Part shown: in pieces, positions 8,801 to 17,075 of the stretch
Numbering within the stretch: the stretch's first letter is position 1
Layout of the letters: each line of letters starts with the position of its first letter
Assembly: GCA_017512095.1 (NCBI GenBank)
Contig: JAFWHC010000005.1
Coordinates: 1 to 63,337 of the forward strand
DNA from: Candidatus Saccharimonadota bacterium
GTDB lineage: Bacteria > Patescibacteriota > Saccharimonadia > Saccharimonadales > Saccharimonadaceae
Direction of reading: 5' to 3'
DNA length: 63,337 nt
Notes under the pieces: model-generated
What the model was told of the DNA's origin: nothing
The model's input: only the letters and a program-made list of their open reading frames with translations
The model's database searches: none
Program-made: the position numbers and the translations under genes

Positions 8801-10360
8801 TTATATAGAATCGGGGTCAAAATCCCCGTTGTTATTGCCGTCGCCACCGGTTGCAGGCTCCTGTGTAGGAGTGCTGTGCGTCGATTCGGGAGCTGGAGTG
8901 GGCTGCGTGTCCTCGCGGATAGGCGTCGGAGCGGCAGTTGCACATTCTTCAGTCGGACGAACCACGGCGGTAGGTACGGCGGTGGGCGCCGCAGTGACGA
9001 CGGGGGCGGCTGTGACCGCAGGAGCCGGCGTAGAAACCGGTGCGCTAGTCGTTTGCGGATCAGTGCTGTTCTGCGGGTTGGTCGGGCCGTGTCCGACGGG
9101 TGCGTCGCTTTCCTGAGGCCTGTCTCCCGGGTCCTTGGTTGGACGAGGAGTCGGAGTGGAACTGGGCGGAGTTGTCGAACTCGGAGGAGTGGTTGAGCTC
9201 GGCGGATTTGTCGAGCTTGGCGGGTTGGAGCCGCCGCTGCCACTCTTTTTCCATTTCCAGGTGCCACCTTCGGTCAGATTAACCCAGGCGCGCGTGCTGT
9301 ATTTGCCCTTTGCCTTAGCGTCGTTTGCCGTATTAGTGTAGCCCTGTTTCACAGAAACGAAGGTTTTATCGGCGCCCTTCGCATAGAAGGTGACGAGCAA
9401 ATCTTTGTTGTCCTTGTCATCGTCGTGATCTTCAAAACCGTGGAGGACGGAAGTTTTGACGCCGTTATAGATAACGTCGTTCATGTTGTTTTCCAAATCC
9501 CAATCGGTTGAAGTCTCGACGCGACCGCCGTAAAGCTTAGTGTAGAAGGCGACCAGTGTTTCGTTCACGACTTTATCATATTCCGTTGCCGGTTTTTGCA
9601 TCAGTTCGCGAGCGAGCCGGTTTTCTTCGTCAAGGCTCTTCGGTTTAATCAGGCCCATCTGCGTCCGCAGACGAATAACTTGCTGTGGGCTTTTGCAAAG
9701 CTCATGCAGCCAGTTGTAGACCTTTTCTTCCGTGGTTTTGCCATAAATCGGCGGACCATAGGAGTCTTCTGTGTCCTTGCCCGTCATAAAGTACGGGTCA
9801 TCAGCAGGAATGTAGCCGCCATGGTATTCGAAGGTTAAAAGATAAACCCACTTTCCGTTCACTTGGAACATGATTTTGTCGGTTTTGGCTTTAACCTGTT
9901 TACCATTCTTCTTGACGGGCTTACCGTTTTCATCAATCTGAGCAACTTTGATTTGGTTACCCGAGACGGTGTAAATGGCATGGCTCGCCGGAGCGGCGGT
10001 TGGGGCCTGAGTCGGAGTTACCGCCGGAACCTGCGTTGCCGGAGGCGCGGTGGGCGCGGGCGGCGCGGTTGGTTCGGGGGTAATGTAGACATAGACAACT
10101 TCCGGTTCCCCATTTTGCTCGGCGGCCGGCGCAGCGGTAGGCGTAACCTGAGGCTCGACGGTCGGCGTGGCAATAGGGGCGGGAGCGGTGAAGACCTTGC
10201 GAGGATTAGTGAAAATCTCGAAGGTCGGAGCGACATGGGTACCACCAGCGTAATAGATGATGGCCCAGGTGCCAAACCCGATAGCGATAATCAGCACGAG
10301 GGCGATTATCGTTATGATAAGGCGGGCGGTGAACGGGTAACGGGATTTGAAGTTTTTCAT
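8801..10360 (-). CDS. Membrane-anchored Pro/Thr/Ala-rich protein of unknown function
   Basis: 519 residues. I choose the ATG at 10360 (MKNFKSRYPF) because a purine-rich SD (GGAGAGAGG) lies just before it and the longer frame would overlap the upstream gene. One membrane segment at about 11-38, then a Pro/Thr/Ala stalk, a folded domain at about 125-350 with many Lys/Asp and aromatic residues, and a long low-complexity C-terminal tail of PPSST repeats and TAAPT-like repeats. The topology suggests an extracellular domain on stalks. I recognise no family. It is 13 nt downstream of the next gene and probably co-transcribed with it. Confidence 0.65.
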   Translation of the reverse strand: MKNFKSRYPFTARLIITIIALVLIIAIGFGTWAIIYYAGGTHVAPTFEIFTNPRKVFTAPAPIATPTVEPQVTPTAAPAAEQNGEPEVVYVYITPEPTAPPAPTAPPATQVPAVTPTQAPTAAPASHAIYTVSGNQIKVAQIDENGKPVKKNGKQVKAKTDKIMFQVNGKWVYLLTFEYHGGYIPADDPYFMTGKDTEDSYGPPIYGKTTEEKVYNWLHELCKSPQQVIRLRTQMGLIKPKSLDEENRLARELMQKPATEYDKVVNETLVAFYTKLYGGRVETSTDWDLENNMNDVIYNGVKTSVLHGFEDHDDDKDNKDLLVTFYAKGADKTFVSVKQGYTNTANDAKAKGKYSTRAWVNLTEGGTWKWKKSGSGGSNPPSSTNPPSSTTPPSSTTPPSSTPTPRPTKDPGDRPQESDAPVGHGPTNPQNSTDPQTTSAPVSTPAPAVTAAPVVTAAPTAVPTAVVRPTEECATAAPTPIREDTQPTPAPESTHSTPTQEPATGGDGNNNGDFDPDSI

Positions 10361-10373
10361 TTTCCTCTCTCCT

Positions 10374-11111
10374 TCATTTTCCCGCTCGAAGCATCTCGAG
10401 CAGTTGTTCTCGGCCTTCTTCGGTCTTTGCCAGCTGCTCGATGATGTATCTGTCGCGATCGACCGCGTCAGACTCTTCATCAGCTTTTGGCTTTGTCCGA
10501 CGACGGCGTTTAGTCGTTGTTTTCTCCTTGTTCGTTGGGGCGCTTGTGGTGCTTGGGACGCGGTAAACCTCGCCTGTTCTTTCTCGGTGCTGTGGCACTT
10601 CGACATGAACCGGAGCTTCCTCTTCTTCATCATCAAGGTCGTCGATTGAGTCCCTACAGATGAAGTGGATGCCCGCGATGCAGCCGACGGCTAGAGCGAT
10701 GCCAAGAATGTAGGTGAACACTCCGAGTTTCAACATGATTCCCAGAGCGAAACCTTCGGCCAGCCCGAGTGGGCCGGCCAGGTGTTTGAAGGCGATAGTT
10801 TTTTCTTCGTCTATGCTGCCCATGGCCGCATAAACGATGAGCGCTGCGATAATCGCGGTCAAAAGAAGCGAAACAAAGAAGTTGCCGCTCGCAATAGACC
10901 AGATTACCACAATGAGCCAGACTATTCCGCAGCCTATCAGAAAACAGATCTTCCGGTAGCGGTCGCGCTGTTTAACGCGCGCCTCCTTTCTGGACAGTCC
11001 GATTTCCATGCTCTGGGTCTTGGCGCGTTCGTTCATCACGTGAGCGAACTGCCAGAAGCAGATCAGGGAAAAAAGTACCAACAGAAAGATGTAGCCAAAG
11101 TTGTCCAACAT
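10374..11111 (-). CDS. Multi-pass membrane protein with basic C-terminal tail, unknown
   Basis: 245 residues from the ATG at 11111, which follows GGGAGGGG at a good distance; a longer frame to 11156 exists but has no SD. About five membrane segments lie between residues 5 and 150, followed by an acidic stretch (DDLDDEEEE), a Lys/Arg-rich KRRRR patch and a terminal helical segment. Transcribed from the perfect promoter at 11235-11263 with a 120-nt leader. No family recognised; it precedes the Pro/Thr-rich protein and may form a membrane complex with it. Confidence 0.65.
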   Translation of the reverse strand: MLDNFGYIFLLVLFSLICFWQFAHVMNERAKTQSMEIGLSRKEARVKQRDRYRKICFLIGCGIVWLIVVIWSIASGNFFVSLLLTAIIAALIVYAAMGSIDEEKTIAFKHLAGPLGLAEGFALGIMLKLGVFTYILGIALAVGCIAGIHFICRDSIDDLDDEEEEAPVHVEVPQHRERTGEVYRVPSTTSAPTNKEKTTTKRRRRTKPKADEESDAVDRDRYIIEQLAKTEEGREQLLEMLRAGK

Positions 11112-11234
11112 TGGGTCTTCCCCTCCCTTTTCGTAATAAATGGATGTTCCAGACAATGCGTTTGTGTCTGGGATGATTCGGTTTTAATGACCCTTTATAT
11201 AAGATTCTAACACGCTCTTATACAGACTGCCTTC

Positions 11235-11263
11235 ATTATAGCACACTTATGCTATTTTGTCAA
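11235..11263 (-). promoter_or_regulatory. Consensus sigma70-type promoter
   Basis: On the minus strand TTGACA (11258-11263), a 17-nt spacer and TATAAT (11235-11240) match the vegetative consensus exactly. It drives the membrane-protein/Pro-Thr-rich gene pair with a leader of about 120 nt. Confidence 0.85.
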
Positions 11264-11310
11264 TGATTATACCATAAGCTTGACTTGCCGCAAAAAGTTT
11301 GTTTTTGCCA

Positions 11311-11336
11311 TAAAAATGACCCCTCAGAGAGGGGTC
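11311..11336 (-). terminator. Intrinsic terminator
   Basis: Stem GACCCCT/AGGGGTC (11318-11324 with 11330-11336), then ATTTTTA on the minus strand, just after the stop of the 11352-11978 gene. Confidence 0.8.
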
Positions 11337-11351
11337 GGGGTTGGGGGAGAT

Positions 11352-11978
11352 TTACTTCAGGGGGCTCTTCATGTTGTCGAGAGCAAACTGGATTTCTTCT
11401 TCAGTTGCTTCGAACCAGTGCCCGTCCTGCTCGACAGGCTCGTGCTTGACGAATTCGCCCTTGTCATCCTTGTAGGTGACGGCCTCGACGACAAACCACT
11501 TGTCGGTGAAACCAAGGCGTTTGGCGGCCTCCTCGGGCTTCAGCTTGACATGGGTCAGCTTTTCGGCCTGCTCGATGAGCTGTTCATCGTCAAAGTAGAT
11601 CGGGCTCACCGGGTCGGCGTCCTTGTGGACCCAGAAGCGGCCGGCGGGGCGGAGCTTCGACTTCGGATCTTCCAGAGTCGGCTCAACAGCGTCGCGCCAT
11701 TTCGGGTTGTCGAACTGAATGTCGTGGGCGCTGAATTCGCTGCGATTGCCATCCTTGTCGATGAACAGGGCAAAGACGTACTTCGAGGGGTTGGCGGGTC
11801 CTTTCAGGTTCAGGGGTGTAAAGGGGTTCTGAGGCATGTTCTTGCGATAATCCATTCTCTTGTCCTTCCTCCCAGTTGTATTTCCAGTCGGGCTAGCCGA
11901 CCTGGATTCGGTGTTGGTGGGCTCGGGTGAGCCGGTCTCAAAGATGTCGTCAATCCAGTTTCTGTGCCTGCGCGTCAT
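11352..11978 (-). CDS. Small acidic/basic soluble protein, unknown
   Basis: 208 residues from the ATG at 11978; the ATG two codons earlier (11984) is almost on top of the GGGAGGG SD, so the second is preferred. No signal peptide or membrane segment. The first 45 residues look disordered (Ser/Thr/Arg-rich), and the rest is a charged alpha/beta domain with many Phe/Trp. It is a single-gene unit between a perfect promoter (12048-12076) and a terminator (11311-11336). I recognise no family. Confidence 0.65.
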   Translation of the reverse strand: MTRRHRNWIDDIFETGSPEPTNTESRSASPTGNTTGRKDKRMDYRKNMPQNPFTPLNLKGPANPSKYVFALFIDKDGNRSEFSAHDIQFDNPKWRDAVEPTLEDPKSKLRPAGRFWVHKDADPVSPIYFDDEQLIEQAEKLTHVKLKPEEAAKRLGFTDKWFVVEAVTYKDDKGEFVKHEPVEQDGHWFEATEEEIQFALDNMKSPLK

Positions 11979-12047
11979 GTTCATTCCCTCCCATTTTTAG
12001 GTACTTTAGCCAGTTCGCCCTCCCCGGCGAACAATAGTAACATTTTC

Positions 12048-12076
12048 ATTATAACACAAGCTTGATTTTTTGTCAA
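12048..12076 (-). promoter_or_regulatory. Consensus sigma70-type promoter
   Basis: On the minus strand TTGACA (12071-12076), 17-nt spacer and TATAAT (12048-12053). The leader contains a GTTCGCC/GGCGAAC hairpin before the SD of the 11352-11978 gene. Confidence 0.85.
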
Positions 12077-12108
12077 TAAGCTCGCGTGGTTTTGGTTTGT
12101 TTGGCGGC

Positions 12109-12137
12109 TTCTTAGGGGAGCGGTTGTATGGTATAAT
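12109..12137 (+). promoter_or_regulatory. Promoter of the short-chain dehydrogenase gene
   Basis: Plus strand -35 TTCTTA (12109-12114), 17-nt spacer and -10 TATAAT (12132-12137); an AAAGGAGGAAAG SD precedes the ATG. Confidence 0.65.
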
Positions 12138-12194
12138 GATGGTATGGCGTGGCTTTCAAAAGCCCGGAGTTATTAAGTTTGAAAAGGAGGAAAG

Positions 12195-12956
12195 ATGTTT
12201 AATCTTAAGGGACAAGTTGCGGTCGTGACGGGGGCAAGCAGTGGGCTCGGAAGGCAAATGGCAGAAGCGTTTGCAAAACAGGGGGCCGACCTTGCGGTTT
12301 TGGCGCGGCGCGTGGAGCGGCTTGAGGAGCTTAAAACAAAGCTCGAGAAAGAATACAAAGTCCGCGTGCTGCCGGTTAAGGTTGACGTGACGTCGTCGGA
12401 TGAGATTTCTGAAGCGGCGGAAAAAGTCGAAAAGGAGTTTGGAAAGGTAAATATCCTGCTTAACTGCGCTGGGAGTTCGAAAGATAAGGGCGTGCTTGAA
12501 ATGGCCGACGATGAATGGGATTTTACCATTGCGACGGATTTGACCTCCGTATTTAAGATGACGCGGGCGTTCGGGAAGATTATGGCGAAGGCTGGCTATG
12601 GACGGATTATCAATATCGCGTCGATGTATGGCCTAGTTGGAAATACCGAGATTCATACGGTTGCTTATCATTCCTCAAAAGGCGGCGTAGTGAACTTTAC
12701 GCGGGCCGTGGCGGCGGAGCTTGCAACTTCCGGCATAACCTGCAATGCGATTTGCCCGGGGTATTTTGAGACGGAGCTCACGAAAGCCGTGCTCGACACG
12801 CCGAAGTTCCAGGAGTTTGCTAAGGTGCATGTGCCGATGCAGAGATATGGAAAACCGGGCGAGCTCGATGCGGCGGCGGTGTTCCTAGCGTCGAAAGAAG
12901 CATCGTATGTTACGGGTGCGATTTTGCCCGTGGACGGCGGATATACCTGTATATAA
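12195..12956 (+). CDS. Short-chain dehydrogenase/reductase (classical SDR, FabG/gluconate-5-dehydrogenase-like)
   Basis: 253 residues, the usual length of classical SDRs. The NAD(P)-binding TGASSGLG motif lies at about 13-20, NCAG near 90, the catalytic Ser in the IASMYG region near 143 and the catalytic YHSSK near 158-162; PGYFET follows and a VDGGYT box ends the protein. The arginine-rich ARRVER after beta2 hints at NADP preference. A clear SD and promoter precede it and a terminator follows directly, so it is monocistronic. Substrate cannot be fixed: sugar acid or ketone reductases and FabG look alike at this level. Confidence 0.85.
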   Translation: MFNLKGQVAVVTGASSGLGRQMAEAFAKQGADLAVLARRVERLEELKTKLEKEYKVRVLPVKVDVTSSDEISEAAEKVEKEFGKVNILLNCAGSSKDKGVLEMADDEWDFTIATDLTSVFKMTRAFGKIMAKAGYGRIINIASMYGLVGNTEIHTVAYHSSKGGVVNFTRAVAAELATSGITCNAICPGYFETELTKAVLDTPKFQEFAKVHVPMQRYGKPGELDAAAVFLASKEASYVTGAILPVDGGYTCI

Positions 12957-12957
12957 T

Positions 12958-12984
12958 AAAAAGCGCCCTTCGGGGCGTTTTTTG
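12958..12984 (+). terminator. Intrinsic terminator of the SDR gene
   Basis: Hairpin CGCCC-TTC-GGGGCG followed by TTTTTT, immediately after the stop codon. Confidence 0.85.
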
Positions 12985-13057
12985 GTGCGGGTAGAGAGAA
13001 TCGAACTCTCATCTCAAGTTTGGAAAACTTGCATACTAACCACTGTACTATACCCGC
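12983..13057 (-). tRNA. tRNA-Gly (anticodon TCC)
   Basis: Cloverleaf on the minus strand with acceptor GCGGGTA/TACCCGC, anticodon stem CAAGT/ACTTG around loop TTTCCAA (anticodon TCC), GTTCGATTC T-loop and an encoded 3' CCA (12983-12985). Confidence 0.95.
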
Positions 13058-13069
13058 AAAGTTCGAATC

Positions 13070-13147
13070 TGGGGTGGGATATCGGGATCGAACCGACGAC
13101 CTTCTGGACCACAATCAGACGCTCTAACCATCTGAGCTAATCCCACC
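13070..13147 (-). tRNA. tRNA-His (anticodon GTG)
   Basis: Minus-strand cloverleaf with the extra G at -1 (13147) opposite C73, acceptor GTGGGAT/ATCCCAC, loop TTGTGGT (anticodon GTG), GGTTCGATCC T-arm and encoded CCA (13070-13072). It sits 12 nt from tRNA-Gly and is likely co-transcribed with it. Confidence 0.95.
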
Positions 13148-13178
13148 AGATCTGTATCTTATTGTAGCATAATCAAAG

Positions 13179-13967
13179 TTATTTGGGAAGAAGGAAGTAG
13201 ACGCCGGCGCCGACGGCAGCACCAAGAATAATCGTGATGATGATGACGAGCCAGGTTGGGACGCCGCGTTTCTTTTTAGTGTCGTCGATGACTTTGACGG
13301 ACTTTTTCTTGGGCTTATCAGCGTCTTTTGCTGCGTCTTCTTTGGGGGTGGCGTGTTTTTGATAGACGTTTTTGCGGGAAGACGGGTCGTCGCTGACGCC
13401 GAGGAAGGAAAGCTTTTCGTAGCTATCTTTCTTTTTGGCGGGGACAGAATCAGAGAGGGGGCGTTTGTCGATGGTGTAGTTTGGGAGAAACGGCGATTTG
13501 CCACCGAGAGAATAGGCGTTGTTGTCGGGGGCAGCTGCGGCGGTTTTTGTGGAGCCGGAAAGGGCGGCAGAGGCCTTTAGGGCGAGGTCGTCGTTTTTGA
13601 CATTTGGAGCCTTTTTAGCGTTCGGGTCGATAGCCTCGGCGTAAAGGTCGCGCGAAGTTGCGGGAGTGCGAGAGATATACGGCTTTTCTTCCTTTTTTCT
13701 GACGGTGACCTTAGTGCTCGTGGTTTCGATGCGGGGTTTTCTTTCGGGGTGCGGGTCGGCAGCGTGTTTTATGGCTTGCACGTGGACACCCTTCGGCGGA
13801 ATTTGGTCAGCAACAGAATGAACCTTCTCGACCTTTGGAGCGGGTTTTGTGACAGGACGAGAAGCCGGGCGAGACGCCAAAGGATCTGCGTTAGCGCGAG
13901 GTTTGTGGCTAACGAAGTCCATGTAGCGAACAGGCTGTTTGGCTTTAGGTTCTTTAGGGTCGGTCAT
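13179..13967 (-). CDS. Tail-anchored, mostly disordered protein
   Basis: 262 residues from the ATG at 13967 (MTDPKEPK), which lies inside the last codons of tpiA (14-nt overlap in another frame). Nearly the whole protein is Lys/Pro/Ala-rich and predicted disordered; the only hydrophobic stretch is the last 22 residues after KKRGVPTW, so it is a tail-anchored membrane protein facing the cytoplasm. A TATAAT box inside tpiA could also start transcription. No family recognised; such proteins could organise the division site or envelope, but that is speculation. Confidence 0.7.
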   Translation of the reverse strand: MTDPKEPKAKQPVRYMDFVSHKPRANADPLASRPASRPVTKPAPKVEKVHSVADQIPPKGVHVQAIKHAADPHPERKPRIETTSTKVTVRKKEEKPYISRTPATSRDLYAEAIDPNAKKAPNVKNDDLALKASAALSGSTKTAAAAPDNNAYSLGGKSPFLPNYTIDKRPLSDSVPAKKKDSYEKLSFLGVSDDPSSRKNVYQKHATPKEDAAKDADKPKKKSVKVIDDTKKKRGVPTWLVIIITIILGAAVGAGVYFLLPK

Positions 13968-14736
13968 TTTTAACTCGTTTAGCAATTTCTATTATATCAG
14001 TAAATTCCGGAGCAATCAAACTGGCGCCGCCGATGAGGAGGCCATTGCAATCGTCGAGAAGGAGATAAGATTCGGCGTTAGTGGACTTGACGCTACCGCC
14101 AAAGAGGAGCGGGGTTTCCTCGGCGGTGGACTTGCCATAAGTTTCCTTGAGGACGGAGCGAATAAGCGCGAATGCGTCTTTAACGTCGAGCGGAGAGGCA
14201 ACTTTGGCGGCCTTGCCGTGGCCGGAAATGGCCCAGACAGGTTCGTAGGCGATGATACATTTAGAGATGTCTTCGGCGGAAACCTCGGAGAGCCCGCCAA
14301 GAACTTGGTCGCGAAGGACGTCAGCGGTTTCGCCGAAGGTGCGCTCGGATTCGGTTTCGCCAACGCAAAGGATAGGCGTTAAACCATTCCGGAGAGCGGC
14401 AGCAACTTTGGCGCGGATATCTTTATCGGATTCGTTGAAGACGTAGCGGCGTTCAGAGTGACCCACGATAGCGTAGTCGACGAGAGAGCGAAGCTGGGCG
14501 ATGGAAACTTCGCCTGTGTAGGCGCCGAAATCGCGATGATAAAAATTTTGTGCGGCGAGCTTAATTTTGCGCCGGTCGGTTTGGAGCGAGAGAGTTTGTA
14601 ACGCCATCAAAGACGGCGAGACGACGACTTCAATATCACGGTAGCCGTGAACCTTTTGAAGAAGTTTGTGTAGGAAGAGCGAGGACTCGCCTACGGTAAA
14701 GTTCATTTTCCAGTTGCCAATAATATAAGTCTTCAT
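13954..14736 (-). CDS. tpiA: Triosephosphate isomerase
   Basis: 260 residues from the ATG at 14736. The frame extends upstream, but TAGAAT ends 7 nt before this ATG and the protein then begins with the canonical KTYIIGNWKMN. It interconverts dihydroxyacetone phosphate and glyceraldehyde 3-phosphate. Active-site residues are visible: Lys in NWKMN (about 11), His in GHSERR near 100 and Glu in YEPVWAI near 172, plus the phosphate-gripping GGS and GGAS loops. Glycolysis is the likely main route. Its end overlaps the next gene. Confidence 0.95.
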   Translation of the reverse strand: MKTYIIGNWKMNFTVGESSLFLHKLLQKVHGYRDIEVVVSPSLMALQTLSLQTDRRKIKLAAQNFYHRDFGAYTGEVSIAQLRSLVDYAIVGHSERRYVFNESDKDIRAKVAAALRNGLTPILCVGETESERTFGETADVLRDQVLGGLSEVSAEDISKCIIAYEPVWAISGHGKAAKVASPLDVKDAFALIRSVLKETYGKSTAEETPLLFGGSVKSTNAESYLLLDDCNGLLIGGASLIAPEFTDIIEIAKRVKNDRP

Positions 14737-14837
14737 ACTAATTATTCTACCCCGCATTCTTAAAAAACGCAAGCGAATAAGGTCGATTTTTGCGCGAATT
14801 GCCTCCGCGCTCCAATAAGCCGCTTAACAGGGGTCAG

Positions 14838-15641
14838 CTAAGCTTCGCAGAAGTGATTGGTGATGCCGAGAATGCCGCGAAGAGCGAAGGCGGTGTCTTC
14901 GTGAGAACGGACAGTGATGGTGTCGATGCCCATTTGTTTCACGGGGTAGTCGTTGCCGCCGGGCTGGGTCATGTCGCCGAAGTAAAGGACGTCTTCCTTT
15001 TTGACTCCGAGCTCCTCGAGAAGATGGGTCATGCCGAAGACTTTGTTCATGCCGGGAGTGATAGCGTTGATGCTGGTGGTGCCGCCGATTTCATAATCAA
15101 ACTCAGGCGCAAGCTCTTTGGCGCGCTTAACGATGGCTTCACGTTTTTTACAATCGGGATCCCAAGCATATTTTTCCTTTGTGCCGGCTTTTTGGCCGAG
15201 GGCCGAGAAGGTAACTTGAGAGAGGCGGTTTTCGATGATTTCGTCGCCATCGGCAAGCTTGTCCTCTTCCCAGAAGCCGAGTTCTTTAGCGGCGGTTTCG
15301 ATGGCGTTGGCGATTTTTTTGACCTGCTCGTCGGTTAGCGGGAAGCTATAGATTTGTTGCCAGTTCTTTTCGTCATATTGATCGGAAATTCCATATTTAT
15401 AATATTGTGTGCCCTGGGCGACGAAGAGATGAAGGTTGATAAGGTCGGCAGGAGTGGCGCCGCGCTCGACGAGGCGATTGACGATTTGGACTAAGAATTG
15501 GTCGAATTTCTGACCGGAAATCGGGCAGATGGCAAAGCCAGCCCTGAGGCAAGCGATAAGCAAGTCGGCGATTTCGTCGGGAATAGGGGTTTTGGCGACG
15601 TTTAGGGTTTGGTCAACGTCGAAAGATAGGACTTTTTTCAT
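14838..15641 (-). CDS. HAD-IIB hydrolase, eukaryotic-type phosphomannomutase-like
   Basis: 267 residues. The HAD motif I FDVDQTL is at 8-14, SGQK near 42, a long type IIB cap follows, and the C-terminal motif with GDMTQPGGNDYP near 222-233 and GGTTSINAITPGMNK near 185-199 is very like eukaryotic phosphomannomutases and sugar-phosphate phosphatases of the Cof/SPP kind. Mannose-6-phosphate/mannose-1-phosphate interconversion or sugar-phosphate hydrolysis is the probable reaction. It starts 11 nt downstream of the pseudopilin gene, so the two are probably co-transcribed. Exact substrate uncertain. Confidence 0.75.
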   Translation of the reverse strand: MKKVLSFDVDQTLNVAKTPIPDEIADLLIACLRAGFAICPISGQKFDQFLVQIVNRLVERGATPADLINLHLFVAQGTQYYKYGISDQYDEKNWQQIYSFPLTDEQVKKIANAIETAAKELGFWEEDKLADGDEIIENRLSQVTFSALGQKAGTKEKYAWDPDCKKREAIVKRAKELAPEFDYEIGGTTSINAITPGMNKVFGMTHLLEELGVKKEDVLYFGDMTQPGGNDYPVKQMGIDTITVRSHEDTAFALRGILGITNHFCEA

Positions 15642-15652
15642 TTGGTTCTCCT

Positions 15653-16051
15653 TTAGTTACGATTACGTTTGATATAGCTATCTTCTTTTTCTAGCTCAGC
15701 ACGGAGAGTGTAGCTCTTGCATTTTCCGTCTTTACAGTTCGTGGCTTCATAAGAGTAAGAGCCGAGGTCGGCGTTGATGTAAAAGCCGTTGGGGTCTGTG
15801 AATAGTTCGGGGTCGATAACGGTGAGGACGGATTCATTGATTTCTTCGGGGTAGTATTTGTTGGTGGCGTAGAAGCTTTCTTCAAGAGCGTAGTACATGG
15901 CGTTGATGGCGGTTTTGCGTTTTTCATCGCGAGACATGGCGTCGACGTTTCCTTTTTGGATAAAGAAGAGAACGAGAAGGAGCGAGGCGAAAGCGCAGAC
16001 AACGAGAAGCTCAGGGACAGTGAAAGCTTTTTTAAAAGAGTGTGATTTCAT
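15653..16051 (-). CDS. Type IV pilin-like (pseudopilin) protein
   Basis: 132 residues. The N-terminus has a short basic leader followed by AFTVPELLVV and about 15 hydrophobic residues: the class III prepilin signal cleaved by a prepilin peptidase before Phe with Glu at +5. The C-terminal domain has a Cys pair (NCKDGKC) that may form a disulfide. A TATAAT box ends 6 nt before the ATG. It would be a minor or major subunit of a type IV pilus or competence pseudopilus; the assembly genes are not in this window. Confidence 0.85.
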   Translation of the reverse strand: MKSHSFKKAFTVPELLVVCAFASLLLVLFFIQKGNVDAMSRDEKRKTAINAMYYALEESFYATNKYYPEEINESVLTVIDPELFTDPNGFYINADLGSYSYEATNCKDGKCKSYTLRAELEKEDSYIKRNRN

Positions 16052-16097
16052 ATAAGAATTATAGCATATTCTTTGGAATTATGATAAAATAATCGGC

Positions 16098-16183
<86 letters not shown>

Positions 16184-16195
16184 AAAAATAAAAAT

Positions 16196-16220
16196 CCGAA
16201 GATTTATCTTCGGGATTTTT
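16196..16220 (+). terminator. Terminator of tRNA-Ser
   Basis: Perfect 8-bp hairpin CCGAAGAT/ATCTTCGG (16196-16203 with 16206-16213), then GATTTTT. Confidence 0.8.
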
Positions 16221-16252
16221 GTTTTTGAAGGAAGAAAAAGAGGGCGAAGCCT

Positions 16253-16273
16253 TCTTGTCCCTTCCGCCAAAAA
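16253..16273 (+). repeat. Direct repeat of the tRNA-Ser 3' end (putative attachment site)
   Basis: Twenty-one bases identical to 16167-16187, which span the end of the T-arm, the acceptor strand and CCA of tRNA-Ser. The copy lies 86 bp downstream, directly before the accessory island. Such duplication is typical of tRNA-targeting integrases. No integrase gene and no further copy was seen. Confidence 0.7.
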
Positions 16274-16298
16274 TAGACCCCGAAGGGTCTAGTTTTTT
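16274..16298. terminator. Bidirectional terminator
   Basis: TAGACCC-CGAA-GGGTCTA with T-runs on both sides (GTTTTTT on plus, TTTTT on minus). It would end the HIRAN/HipA transcript and shield tRNA-Ser. Confidence 0.75.
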
Positions 16299-16349
16299 AT
16301 TTCTTTTCTTTTTTCTTCCCCCAGATAATCTTGAAGATGATGAGGAAAA
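16297..16349 (-). pseudogene. Orphan 3' end of a DUF916-like surface gene (copy T4)
   Basis: On the minus strand, immediately after the HIRAN gene, the sequence translates to NVFLIIFKIIWGKKKEKK and a stop. This matches the last 18 residues of the intact protein at 18935-19843 nearly exactly, with no gene body in front of it. Confidence 0.8.
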
Positions 16350-16364
16350 CATTCACCTTTCTGG

Positions 16365-17075
16365 CTAATTATTCTTTGCAAAAAGTAATTTTACTCTGAC
16401 TAATACTAGCTCGTCGTCAAAGCGTGGTTCGCGACGGATTTTCAGTATCATGGCAGAGTATTTTTGTTTGTTCTTCAAACGCGGAGCCAATTCCGCAGCA
16501 TAGTATCGTGGCACATATCCTATATGGGTTCTTTTTTGGCCTGTTGCCTGATTATAGAATACTTTTATTGCATTATCGTCCTTGTCGTTAAGAGGATCAA
16601 GTTGCAATTCTAAAGAATCATCGTCGTTCATATCGTTCTTACATTCGCCTATGTCGCTATGTCTAGTCCCGGCCAAATCGAATTCAATCTTATCCTCGTC
16701 GAATACCGGCACAAATTCGAAAGTATCATTTCTTAACCTCCCGCGCGTTGCCGTTAGGATTTCATAGTCGCTCGACTCCTCTGTCAGATCGTAGTTGTTT
16801 AGAATTTCCAGATAGTCTGGGCGCTTCGGGTCAGGAAGACGCATAGCGATACTTGGAAATAGCTCATTTGGTTTACTCACGTATTCCTCGTCGTATTTTT
16901 CAAATCCTGGAAATGTAGTGAATCCCGCCTTTATAGCGTCGTTTAGTTCAGGGTTTTCGTATTTGAATTCGAACCTGGTCTGACCATCTTTCGAAACGGC
17001 AGAAAGCGTCCCTATTCTATATCTTCGCCTTGATTTCTCTGCTGGATTTTTCCAAATCAACCAAAGATTTCGCAT
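16365..17075 (-). CDS. HIRAN-domain protein paired with HipA-like kinase
   Basis: 236 residues. The C-terminal third has the HIRAN signature LDPLNDKDDNAI (about 157-168) followed by HIGYVPRYYAAELAPRL (about 182-198). HIRAN domains bind DNA ends or single-stranded DNA in known proteins. The N-terminal half (YRIGTLSAV start, GFTTFPGF and PDPKRPDYL segments) resembles the N-terminal region of HipA. The start overlaps the HipA-like gene by 19 nt and has its SD (AAAGGAG) inside that gene, so it is translated from the same mRNA. It may be the partner or antitoxin-like component. AT-rich codon use differs from the flanking housekeeping genes. Confidence 0.75.
   Translation of the reverse strand: MRNLWLIWKNPAEKSRRRYRIGTLSAVSKDGQTRFEFKYENPELNDAIKAGFTTFPGFEKYDEEYVSKPNELFPSIAMRLPDPKRPDYLEILNNYDLTEESSDYEILTATRGRLRNDTFEFVPVFDEDKIEFDLAGTRHSDIGECKNDMNDDDSLELQLDPLNDKDDNAIKVFYNQATGQKRTHIGYVPRYYAAELAPRLKNKQKYSAMILKIRREPRFDDELVLVRVKLLFAKNN

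Noticed and set aside
8801-10636. 611-codon version of the Pro/Thr-rich gene
   Set aside because: The extension overlaps the upstream membrane-protein gene in another frame; ATG at 10360 has an SD.
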